Of a stretch of DNA of 64,000 nt, positions 8,701 through 15,648 are shown one piece after another (within the stretch, counting starts at the first letter, position 1; the number at the start of each line of letters is the position of its first letter). The stretch is from Avichristensenella sp031550535 (lineage in GTDB: Bacteria > Bacillota > Clostridia > Christensenellales > Aristaeellaceae), in contig JAVBOM010000008.1 of NCBI GenBank assembly GCA_031550535.1, positions 62,001 to 126,000 of the forward strand. Reading direction: 5' to 3'. The notes under the pieces were generated by a model that was not told the origin of the DNA, did no database searches, and worked only from the letters and a program-made list of their open reading frames with translations. A program made the position numbers and the translations under genes.

Positions 8701-8846
8701 TGTTTCGCCTCACGGCGGGTGGGGGGATATAGGGGGATGTGCTGCGCTTATATAGGCCGTAGGGTAAAAAACGAAGCAGTATACCCTTTTCATCCCACCC
8801 AAAACCGCTTTTTAGCCCCAAATTCAGAAAAAATATGAAAAAATGG

Positions 8847-8875
8847 TTGACATAGTCACGTCTAGGTGTTATTAT
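8847..8875 (+). promoter_or_regulatory. Promoter of the orphan small protein gene
   Basis: TTGACA (8847-8852), 17 bases, TATTAT (8870-8875); an AGGAGGGG ribosome site follows at about 8897. Confidence 0.75.
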
Positions 8876-8910
8876 ACGGTTGAACTTCAATTAACAGGAG
8901 GGGAAAACTA

Positions 8911-9417
8911 ATGTTGATGCCTATCGTTTCCATGAATGAAATGGCCATGAACGAGTCCATCGCGGCCGGCTGCTGCTTCCGCGAGGCGGTTTCCGGGAGC
9001 ACCAATGTCTACTGGCAGACGCTGTACGGCGGTTCCATCCACAGCGGCTATGTTGCGAAGACGCCTAAGGCGCTTACGCTGAATTATCCTAACTGGAAGA
9101 CTTTCGGGTTTGATATTGCTCTGAAAGATGCGAACGCTTATGGTATCACCTTTAAGAGCGGCCTTGATGGCGTGGTTGTCTACCAGAATGCTGCAACGGG
9201 CGTTGAGTTTACCACAGTTGAAGGTTACCTGTCTCGTTATGAGATTGCTAAGGGCAAGGATTGCGATCACAAGGATCCTTGGACCTGCAATTACTATGAG
9301 AAACTCGCGCAGGGTGATGCCACTCAGTATGTGGAAAACCATCACTTTGACTCCACCGCCGTCCATGCCAAGAATGCGGTTGGCGTGCCCCACCCCGCGC
9401 TGCAGTACAACTCCTAA
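8911..9417 (+). CDS. Orphan small protein with a leader-like N-terminus, unknown function
   Basis: A 168-residue protein I do not recognise. There is no signal peptide or membrane helix. The N-terminus MLMPIVSMNEMAMNESIAAG runs straight into CC, which resembles the leader and cleavage edge (small residues then Cys) of some peptide natural-product precursors. The remaining 145 residues, however, look like an ordinary folded domain rich in Tyr, Asn and His (KTFGFDIALKDANAYGITF). Cysteines recur at DCDH and WTCNYY. Expression signals are strong: TTGACA/TATTAT promoter, AGGAGGGG site and a terminator, so it is a monocistronic unit. Its codons look more AT-rich than those of its neighbours. No modifying enzyme or transporter is adjacent. 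Confidence 0.7.
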   Translation: MLMPIVSMNEMAMNESIAAGCCFREAVSGSTNVYWQTLYGGSIHSGYVAKTPKALTLNYPNWKTFGFDIALKDANAYGITFKSGLDGVVVYQNAATGVEFTTVEGYLSRYEIAKGKDCDHKDPWTCNYYEKLAQGDATQYVENHHFDSTAVHAKNAVGVPHPALQYNS

Positions 9418-9429
9418 TCAAACCCCCGA

Positions 9430-9458
9430 AGCCGTCTGCCATTGGCAGGCGGCTTTTT
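9430..9458 (+). terminator. Terminator of the orphan small protein gene
   Basis: AGCCGTCTGCC-ATT-GGCAGGCGGCT, an 11-bp stem with one G-U pair, then TTTT. Confidence 0.85.
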
Positions 9459-9484
9459 CGTGTTCATATCTCCCCGCCGTTCTC

Positions 9485-9513
9485 TTGCCCGTTCACCGTG
9501 AATATGCTATACT
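9485..9513 (+). promoter_or_regulatory. Promoter of the coiled-coil gene
   Basis: TTGCCC (9485-9490), 17 bases, TATACT (9508-9513), 48 bases before the ATG. Confidence 0.6.
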
Positions 9514-9560
9514 CTCTTCACTGTCAGCCTCAATACTGTCAGATCCAAAGGAGTTTCTCC

Positions 9561-9932
9561 ATGAACAACGAAGAAAAGATCCTATCCCTCCTGGAAATCG
9601 TTGTCACCCGCCTCGACGGCCTCGAATCCAAGGTCGACACCATCGACGCCCGCATCACTTCACTCGAGTCCCGCTTCGACACCCTCGAATCCCACTTCGA
9701 CACGCTCGAATCCCGCTTCGACACGCTCGAGTCCCGCTTCGACACCCTCGAGACAGCGGTTGTCGCCATTGCAACCGAGCAGTCCGACATGAAAACCACC
9801 CTAACCGCCGTATTCGAGCATACCGCGTTCTTAATCGAGCGCCAGACCGCTACCGATGCAGCCGTGAAAGATCTGTACGACATTGTCAAGCAAAATTCAT
9901 TGGACATCGTGAGACTCAAGGCGGCCATGTAG
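9561..9932 (+). CDS. Heptad-repeat coiled-coil protein
   Basis: A 123-residue soluble protein that is almost wholly a predicted coiled coil. After MNNEEKILSLLEIVVTRLD come heptads of the form LESRFDT, with hydrophobic residues at a and d positions, up to about residue 65, then a second helical part (IERQTATDAAVKDLYDIVKQN). The ATG at 9561 was chosen for AAAGGAG at 9547-9553; an upstream in-frame ATG has no such site. Similar short proteins are common in Clostridia, without known function; oligomerisation is likely. The stop codon lies inside its own terminator hairpin. Confidence 0.75.
   Translation: MNNEEKILSLLEIVVTRLDGLESKVDTIDARITSLESRFDTLESHFDTLESRFDTLESRFDTLETAVVAIATEQSDMKTTLTAVFEHTAFLIERQTATDAAVKDLYDIVKQNSLDIVRLKAAM
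9663..9746 (+). repeat. Four tandem 21-bp repeats encoding coiled-coil heptads
   Basis: Units at 9663, 9684, 9705 and 9726 each begin CTCGA and encode LESRFDT or LESHFDT. The near identity at DNA level suggests recent expansion by slippage or recombination; each gain or loss keeps frame and heptad register. Confidence 0.85.
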
Positions 9933-9942
9933 GCTGCCTTTT
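9919..9942 (+). terminator. Terminator overlapping the coiled-coil gene stop
   Basis: AGGCGGCC-ATGTA-GGCTGCCT then TTT; the TAG stop is in the loop and right arm. It separates this gene from the convergent kinase gene. Confidence 0.65.
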
Positions 9943-9953
9943 GCGTGACGGCT

Positions 9954-10517
9954 TTATGCCTTTTCCATAAGCAAAAACCCCCGCCCCCGTGCAGCCAGCC
10001 CCTCAAAATCCACTCCTGCAAAATCCGTACTATCAACCCTTACAACTTCCCCCGGCACCGAAAACCCCGCCAGCGGCATAACCGCCGCCGCAAACTCTTC
10101 CACCCCCGCAAACCCTGCCGACTTATGCGCCGCGTGCCGCTCCGCCGACTGATCCCGCTGCACATACCGCTGATAGATCACCGGCAAATCCCCGGTGAAT
10201 ATATACGTCATCGCTTCCGCGCCCCACTGTGCAAGCAAAACCGCCAGCGCATCCCCTTCCGCCTGCGAAAAGTTCCCCTCTACAATGACCGGCTGCCCCG
10301 CCTGCAAAATCTCCCCGGCAATATGAAACATCAGCTTCACCGCCGTGTTGCTCAGTACCTTATTTTCTTGTCGGTCCGCAAACCCAATATTCTCCGCCAG
10401 CAACACTTTCACGCTATCCTTGTTAAAACAAGGAATCCCCAGCGCCTCCTTAAGACGCTGGGAAAATGCAGTCTTCCCGGCTGCCGGGTATCCTGTAATG
10501 ATAATGATTTTGCGCAT
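9954..10517 (-). CDS. P-loop ATPase/kinase of unknown substrate
   Basis: A 187-residue P-loop protein with a Walker A motif at residues 7-15 (TGYPAAGKT) and the build of small zeta-toxin or chloramphenicol-phosphotransferase-like kinases. A DS motif follows the first helix (NKDSVKVLLAE), and VIVEGNFS resembles the second acidic strand. It lacks transmembrane segments. The ATG at 10517 was chosen since the fold begins right there (MRKIIIITGYPAAGK); the longer frame upstream reads into ldcA. It lies 8 bases after ldcA on the same strand and so may belong to the muropeptide operon, but the substrate cannot be inferred. Confidence 0.75.
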   Translation of the reverse strand: MRKIIIITGYPAAGKTAFSQRLKEALGIPCFNKDSVKVLLAENIGFADRQENKVLSNTAVKLMFHIAGEILQAGQPVIVEGNFSQAEGDALAVLLAQWGAEAMTYIFTGDLPVIYQRYVQRDQSAERHAAHKSAGFAGVEEFAAAVMPLAGFSVPGEVVRVDSTDFAGVDFEGLAARGRGFLLMEKA

Positions 10518-10525
10518 GTTACCGC

Positions 10526-11476
10526 TTATCGTACGGCTCCCTCCAACATGGTTAGTGTTCCTTCGTCCGCATCCAGCAGGCAGCGCGCGCCCAGCGGCAG
10601 CGTCAGTTTCGGCGTGCAATGCCCCACGCGCAGCCCGGAAAGCACCGGAATGGGCAAATCGGCAAGCGTCCTGCCAAACATCTCCCACAGCCCCCGCGCG
10701 CCTTCTTCACCTTCCGGGCCGCAGCGCTTGAAATCCCCCAGCACGATGCCGGCCACACGGTCCAGCACGCCTGCCGATTTCAGATGCGTCAGATACCGGT
10801 CCAGCGCGTACGGCGCTTCATCCACATCTTCCAGGAACAGGATGCACCCATCCACATCCGGCAGGTACGGCGTGCCCAGCAGCGCCGCCATCAGCGACAG
10901 GTTGCCTCCGATCAGCGGTCCTTCGGCGCGCCCCGGCACAACCGCGCGCAGCAGCGGATATCCCGGCGGGTTCTGCAGCAGCCCAAGCGTCATAGGATCA
11001 CCGACCGCGCGGAAAAACGCCTGCGCGCTGAACGCATCCACCGTTTCCTGGCCAAAGTCCGATGCGGCCATCAACCCGTGAAACGTGCACAGCCCGGTTT
11101 TGGCCATGATCGCGGCATGGAACGCGGTCACATCGCTGTACCCGCTGAACACCTTCGGATTCGCGCGGATCGCGTCATAATCCAGCATAGAAAGGATGCG
11201 CGTGGCCCCGTACCCGCCGCGCGCGCACAGGATCGCATCCACCGTGTCATCGCGAAACATGGTGTTCACATCATCGGCGCGCAGCGCGTCCGGCCCGGCC
11301 AAATACGCTTCCTTCGCATAGCATGTGCCGCCCACCTTGATACGATACCCCATCCCTTCCAAACGCCGCACCGCCAGCGGCAGCTGTTCGGGGTCGGGCA
11401 GGCCGCTGCACGGGGCGATGATCCCAATCGTCGCCCCTTTTCGCAGCGCGGCAGGCTTGATCAAAGGCATCCTCAT
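10526..11476 (-). CDS. LD-carboxypeptidase (peptidase family S66, LdcA-like)
   Basis: A 316-residue cytosolic serine peptidase that removes the terminal D-Ala from murein tetrapeptides or similar L,D bonds during wall recycling. Family motifs seen: GIIAPCSG at the start, ILCARGGYGATRIL, the nucleophile region FSGYSDVTAFH, the glutamate region ILFLEDVDEAPY and the histidine region LRVGHCTPKLTLPLG. The ATG at 11476 gives an ATGA overlap with the upstream dppA stop. Microcin-C7 immunity proteins (MccF) share this family, so a resistance role is an alternative, but the neighbours (D-aminopeptidase, alanine racemase) favour peptide recycling. Confidence 0.88.
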   Translation of the reverse strand: MRMPLIKPAALRKGATIGIIAPCSGLPDPEQLPLAVRRLEGMGYRIKVGGTCYAKEAYLAGPDALRADDVNTMFRDDTVDAILCARGGYGATRILSMLDYDAIRANPKVFSGYSDVTAFHAAIMAKTGLCTFHGLMAASDFGQETVDAFSAQAFFRAVGDPMTLGLLQNPPGYPLLRAVVPGRAEGPLIGGNLSLMAALLGTPYLPDVDGCILFLEDVDEAPYALDRYLTHLKSAGVLDRVAGIVLGDFKRCGPEGEEGARGLWEMFGRTLADLPIPVLSGLRVGHCTPKLTLPLGARCLLDADEGTLTMLEGAVR

Positions 11477-12273
11477 AGAATCCAGTACAGGCACTTCAGC
11501 ACGTCAACATAGTTGTCTGCTTCAAAGCGCACGGTGCGCGCATCCTGCTGCACCACGCCCGGGTACCAGCTGGCGCCCAGTGCGTCAAAATGCTGCTTGT
11601 AGTTAATTTCTACGACAAAATGTTCTGGCATCGGGTACATGCAGTCCGCCTTCGGTTGCTGCACGGCCTCTTGCACCGTGTCCTTGATGCGCCGCACGGC
11701 CACATTCGGGTGAATCGAAATGGAAGCGCCGCCGCGCCCCTCGCTGACGGGCACGGTGCGGATGTTCGGGTTCACGGACTGCACCCAGTCGCACAGGCCC
11801 TTGTCGCCGGTCACGCAGTACACCGGAATGCCCAGCATTGACGCGGTCAGGCAGTTGATCATCAGCTCGCTGGCCAGCACGCCGTTGATCTTGACATGGT
11901 TGTTGCGCCCGTTCATCGTGTGCGAAAGGGGGTTTGTGGGCATCTCGGCGGCGGCGTGGTAGCCGGTGAACACAACGCCGTCATACGTTTCGTCAAGCCC
12001 CGCCATCATCACATACAGGTGCCTGGCCCAGCCGCGCAGAATCCGCGCCTGCTCCGGCAGCATCGAAGGGATGATGTTGCGCCCCGTGTCGTGCGCATCC
12101 TTGATCAGGATGTCCTCAAACCCGGCGGCCAGCGCGCCCTCGCAAGCTGCGGCAGCCTCTTTACTCATCTGCGTGCGGAAATAGTCATAGTCGCGCTTCC
12201 CGCCCTCCGTCTCATCCCAGTGGGCAATGCCGCAAGTTCCCTCGATGTCGGCGCTGATGAACAGTTTCTTCAT
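11473..12273 (-). CDS. dppA: D-aminopeptidase DppA (family M55)
   Basis: A 266-residue zinc aminopeptidase that hydrolyses D-Ala-D-Ala and similar D-amino-acid peptides; DppA of Bacillus forms a decamer. The N-terminal SADIEGTCGI supplies Asp and Glu ligands. DAHDTGRNI, FTGYHAAAEM and the segment around EGRGGASISIHP match the family. The length is that of DppA. ACAGGAGGCCTACCC precedes the ATG. It is the first gene of dppA-ldcA-(kinase), read towards lower coordinates, and lies downstream of alr and an M20 amidohydrolase, fitting a D-amino-acid or muropeptide salvage role. The dipeptide ABC transporter genes that accompany dppA in Bacillus are not here. Confidence 0.9.
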   Translation of the reverse strand: MKKLFISADIEGTCGIAHWDETEGGKRDYDYFRTQMSKEAAAACEGALAAGFEDILIKDAHDTGRNIIPSMLPEQARILRGWARHLYVMMAGLDETYDGVVFTGYHAAAEMPTNPLSHTMNGRNNHVKINGVLASELMINCLTASMLGIPVYCVTGDKGLCDWVQSVNPNIRTVPVSEGRGGASISIHPNVAVRRIKDTVQEAVQQPKADCMYPMPEHFVVEINYKQHFDALGASWYPGVVQQDARTVRFEADNYVDVLKCLYWIL

Positions 12274-12302
12274 GGGTAGGCCTCCTGTTTAGTGTGATAA
12301 TT

Positions 12303-12366
12303 GGGGGACGCTGGGACTCCGTCCCAGACCCTGTCAAAGGGATTTCATCCCTTTGGAAACCCTTCA
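12303..12366 (+). repeat. Two-hairpin repeat, family 2, copy 2
   Basis: CTGGGAC-TCC-GTCCCAG followed by CAAAGGGAT-TTC-ATCCCTTTG and a tail like that of copy 1 (AAACCCTTC, then TTCGCTTCACAGCGGGT against TTCGCCTCACGGCGGGT). Confidence 0.7.
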
Positions 12367-12410
12367 TTTTCGCTTCACAGCGGGTTGGTTTTTCATAATA
12401 GAACCCCCAT

Positions 12411-12474
12411 GCAGGGATTCTTAAGGGCATTATGCCCTTAAGCGGGGTCCAGGGGCAGAGCCCCTGGCGTTCCC
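12411..12474 (-). repeat. Two-hairpin repeat, family 2, copy 3 (inverted)
   Basis: On the minus strand this reads CCAGGGGC-TCT-GCCCCTGG, ACCCCG, then CTTAAGGGCAT-A-ATGCCCTTAAG and AATCCCTGC, the same order as copy 1. It lies just after the M20 stop and may also end that operon's transcripts. Confidence 0.7.
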
Positions 12475-12476
12475 TT

Positions 12477-13643
12477 TTACGGATTCCCTTCTTCCAGATA
12501 GTCGAAAACCAGCGCCGTGTGCATCAGCACGCCCACCGGCAGGCTGTCCTCATCGATGATGAAACCTTCGTTGTGCAGCGTTTCCACGGACCCCGTGCCC
12601 AGCTGGTACATCGCGCCGGGCGCTTTTTCCAGGAAGAAGCCGAAATCCTCGCCGCCCATGCTGGGCAGGGCGTTGACCTTCACCATGTCATCGCCGAACA
12701 GGCGGCGGGCGACGGTCAGCACGCGCTCGGCCTCGCGGTCGTCGTTGATGGCGGCGTTGTAGCCGTTCATGATTTCTACCGTAGCATCGCCGCCCATTGC
12801 TCTAGCGATCCCCTTGCACAGCGCGGGGATTCTTTCGTGCATCCGCTGGCGGGTTTCCGGCCGCAGCGTGCGCAGCGTGCCGTGCATCTTCACGTCATCA
12901 CACAGGATGTTGCAGGCAGACCCGCCGTGAATGCTTCCGATGGTCAGGATGATGGAATCGGTGGCCTCGAACTCGCGGGTGATCAGCGTTTGCAGCGCGG
13001 TGATCATCTGCGCCGCAATGACGATGCCGTCCACGCCGCCGGATGGGTGCGCCCCGTGCCCGGCCTGCCCCAGCGCGTGGATGATGAATTCATCCGTGTT
13101 GGCGTGCGTCGCGCCCGCGCGGGTAGAAATGCGGCCCACCGGGGCCTGCGACGCCATGTGCAGCGCATAGACCGCGTCCACGCCATCCATCGCGCCGGCC
13201 GCGATCATCGGCACCGCGCCGCCGACGGTTTCCTCCGCGGGCTGGAACAGCAGCCGCACCGTGCCGGGGATCTGATCGCGAAGGGACCACAGCACCTTCG
13301 CCGTGCCGAGCAATATGGCCGCGTGCGCGTCATGCCCGCAGGCGTGCATGCAGCCCGGGTGCTCGGACTGGAACGGCAGGCCGGTGTTCTCCTGGATGGG
13401 CAGCGCATCCATATCGGCGCGGATGCCAACGGTTTTGCCGGGCAGCGCACCCCTGATCTCCGCGATGACCCATGTGCGCTCCGTCGTGTACGGCACGCCG
13501 ATTTCATCCAGCTTTTCCATGACCAGCCGCTGCGTTTTGAACAGATCAAACCCGATTTCCGGTATCCGGTGCAGCTGCCGCCGCGTTTGGGCCGTCCACT
13601 CCGCAACCTGCGCGGCCTTTTCCCGAAGCAATTGCTCTGTCAT
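12477..13643 (-). CDS. M20-family amidohydrolase (N-acyl-amino-acid / IAA-amino-acid hydrolase type)
   Basis: A 388-residue metal-dependent amidohydrolase. The two-metal site is visible: IRADMDALPI, MHACGHDAHAAILLG, LFQPAEETVGGA and, near the end, SMGGEDFGFFLEKAPG. The lid or dimer domain covers about residues 185-300. Family members deacylate amino acids or cleave short peptides; some act on diaminopimelate derivatives or N-acetyl-D-amino acids. The ATG at 13643 overlaps the alr stop by one base (TGATG). A GTG one codon upstream is an equal alternative, sharing the GAGGAG inside alr. Coupling to alr and closeness to dppA-ldcA suggest use on D- or wall-derived amino acids; this is inference. 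Confidence 0.85.
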   Translation of the reverse strand: MTEQLLREKAAQVAEWTAQTRRQLHRIPEIGFDLFKTQRLVMEKLDEIGVPYTTERTWVIAEIRGALPGKTVGIRADMDALPIQENTGLPFQSEHPGCMHACGHDAHAAILLGTAKVLWSLRDQIPGTVRLLFQPAEETVGGAVPMIAAGAMDGVDAVYALHMASQAPVGRISTRAGATHANTDEFIIHALGQAGHGAHPSGGVDGIVIAAQMITALQTLITREFEATDSIILTIGSIHGGSACNILCDDVKMHGTLRTLRPETRQRMHERIPALCKGIARAMGGDATVEIMNGYNAAINDDREAERVLTVARRLFGDDMVKVNALPSMGGEDFGFFLEKAPGAMYQLGTGSVETLHNEGFIIDEDSLPVGVLMHTALVFDYLEEGNP

Positions 13644-14767
13644 CACATGTACTCCTCAATGTCCACAACCTGGCCGCCTTCCAGGTAAATCCTGGGCACG
13701 CGGCGGCTGATCATGGTAATGTATTCGTTCTTGTACCCCCCGGAGAACCCCGCGTAGTCCGCAATCGTGATGCCCCCGCCCAGCAGCGTGGCCACGGCGC
13801 CCACACAAACATCCGGTATCTCGGTGATGTCCACCATCGTCAGGTCCATGCACACCACGCCCAACACCTTCGCGCGCCGGCCGTGTATTTCCACCTGCCC
13901 GCAGTGCGACATCGCGCGCGGGTATCCGTCGCCGTACCCAACGCACAGCGTGGCCACGCGCGTTTTGCGCGTCAGCGGGTGCGTGTTGTCGTAGCCGAGG
14001 TACTCGCCCGCCTCCACTTCGCGCACGGCAATAACGCGCGTTTTGAACGACATCGCGAACGTCAGCTTCTCCGGGTGCGCGTAGTCATCCGGCGTGTGGC
14101 CGAACACATACGCGCCGTCGCGCACGGCGTCAAACTGGTTCTGCGGGTAGCGCCACATGCCGATGCTATCCACAAAATGCAGCATGGGCACGGAAATGCC
14201 GCGCGTTGCCAGCCCATCGCGTACAAACACCAGCCGCCGCGCCTGTTCCAGATCGAAATCCGGGCTGCGCCGCTGCAGGTGCGAGAAAAGCCCTTCCAGC
14301 CGGATGCCGGGCAGCGCCGCCACCTGCGCGATCTGCTCCGCGCCGTCCTCCGGCGTGAAGCCGATGCGGTGTAGGCCGGTATCCACCTTGGCGTGTATGC
14401 GCGCCGTCACGCCCTTTTTAGCGGCGGCGTCCGACAGCGCCTTGGCGCTTTCCGCGTCGCCTATCGTGAAAATGATGTTATCGTACAGCGCGGAGGGCAT
14501 CTCCACCGGCAGCGTCACGCCCATGATCAGGATGTCGGCATCATCAGGCAGCACGCGGCGCAGCGCCACGGCCTCCGATGCGCAGGCCATCGCGAACAGC
14601 CGCGCGCCGTCTCCGTACAGAATTTTCGCGATGGGGTGCGTGCCCAGGCCGTACGCGTTCGCCTTGAGCACGGTAAAGTGTTTCACGCCCGGTTTAAGCT
14701 CTGACAGCGCGCCATGATAATTGCCAAGCAGCGCATCCACATCAATCTCGGCCCAGGTCCGGGCCAT
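13643..14767 (-). CDS. alr: Alanine racemase
   Basis: A 374-residue PLP enzyme converting L-Ala to D-Ala for peptidoglycan. The PLP lysine is in FTVLKANAYGLGTHP near residue 35. The catalytic tyrosine lies in GEYLGYDNTHPLTR, and the C-terminal barrel shows CVGYGDGYPRAMS and VVCMDLTMVDITEIPD. I chose the ATG at 14767 (MARTWAEIDVD) because GGAG lies six bases upstream and the family usually starts at this point; an ATG at 14788 adds seven residues. A TTGCAA-17-TAAACT promoter lies upstream. The GYGDGY motif and position 2 of the PLP motif (N for D) differ slightly from typical Alr, so activity on serine is possible. Confidence 0.92.
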   Translation of the reverse strand: MARTWAEIDVDALLGNYHGALSELKPGVKHFTVLKANAYGLGTHPIAKILYGDGARLFAMACASEAVALRRVLPDDADILIMGVTLPVEMPSALYDNIIFTIGDAESAKALSDAAAKKGVTARIHAKVDTGLHRIGFTPEDGAEQIAQVAALPGIRLEGLFSHLQRRSPDFDLEQARRLVFVRDGLATRGISVPMLHFVDSIGMWRYPQNQFDAVRDGAYVFGHTPDDYAHPEKLTFAMSFKTRVIAVREVEAGEYLGYDNTHPLTRKTRVATLCVGYGDGYPRAMSHCGQVEIHGRRAKVLGVVCMDLTMVDITEIPDVCVGAVATLLGGGITIADYAGFSGGYKNEYITMISRRVPRIYLEGGQVVDIEEYM

Positions 14768-14823
14768 AGCCATCTCCAGCGGGAGCATACAGGGTTCGCC
14801 TCGCTTTACGCATATGATAAATC

Positions 14824-14852
14824 AGTTTATCACAGCGGAAAAAGGTTTGCAA
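14824..14852 (-). promoter_or_regulatory. Promoter of the alr-amidohydrolase operon
   Basis: On the minus strand TTGCAA (14852-14847), 17 bases, TAAACT (14829-14824), about 57 bases before the chosen alr start. Confidence 0.55.
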
Positions 14853-14900
14853 TGAAACCGCCGCCGGTCAGAAATCATTCCGGTTTGGCAAGGCGCGGCC

Positions 14901-15566
14901 CTATGATTTCTTCCCAAGCCGAAACAGCGCAACCGACTTATACCCTGCGCCCAGCAGGTCAATCATCTCCTGCACCCGCTTTTCCCGCGTGGCGTCGCCT
15001 TTTGCGCTGAAAATGTGGCGCGCCCAGTCCTTTTGATAACCGGGAGTCAGCGCGTCATAGACCGCCAGCGTTTCTAAGTGATGATCAAGCAGTGCGCGGA
15101 TGTCGCAAACCCGGTCAGCGTATAGATCAACGCTTTGGCTTTCGCGCGTATCTTTGGGCCTATCCGGCAGGTATTTGATGCCCACCAGCGTGAACACCTC
15201 ATCCAGTGCCACCATTTTAGAGAATTTCATCGGCAGATCGGCCACATAGCCGTCGTCGTCGTTCACGGAAAGGAACGGAAACAGGCTGTCCCTGTCGATG
15301 TGGGGGTACAGCTTGTTGCCTTTTTTCGGGTACGCCAGGTACAGGTAGCCGCCGGGGGCGAGCAGCCCGTCCGCCGGCGCGGCCGCGATCGCGTCCCGCA
15401 TTTCGGGCAGCGCAAATACAAAGCGCAGGCTCAGGCCGTACACGCCTTCGGGCACGGTATCAAACCCCGTGCCGGAAAGCAGTGACCAGCCCTCCGGCGC
15501 GTTTTGCATCAGTTTTCGCGGGTATTTTTCAAGGGATAGTTTTTTGACCAGTTGTGCGTCCGCCAT
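14901..15566 (-). CDS. YdeI/OmpD-associated-like protein
   Basis: A 221-residue soluble protein with no signal or membrane segment. The C-terminal pattern DWARHIFSAKGDATREKRVQEMIDLLGAGYK is typical of the YdeI family (KxWxxxxxSAKxxxTRxKRxxxxxDxLxxG), whose role is uncertain. The N-terminal 150 residues (about 40-140 with PEMRDAIAAAPADGLLAPGG) I do not recognise. The ATG at 15566 was chosen for AAAGGAGGCACCC before it. It sits alone between alr and a glycosyltransferase on the same strand. The family call is moderate; function is unknown. Confidence 0.6.
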   Translation of the reverse strand: MADAQLVKKLSLEKYPRKLMQNAPEGWSLLSGTGFDTVPEGVYGLSLRFVFALPEMRDAIAAAPADGLLAPGGYLYLAYPKKGNKLYPHIDRDSLFPFLSVNDDDGYVADLPMKFSKMVALDEVFTLVGIKYLPDRPKDTRESQSVDLYADRVCDIRALLDHHLETLAVYDALTPGYQKDWARHIFSAKGDATREKRVQEMIDLLGAGYKSVALFRLGKKS

Positions 15567-15648
15567 GGGTGCCTCCTTTGAAAGTGGTTTTTGGTTGCCG
15601 TACAAACAAGGCCACCGCGAAAAACCCTTCCGCGATGGCCCAGCCCCC

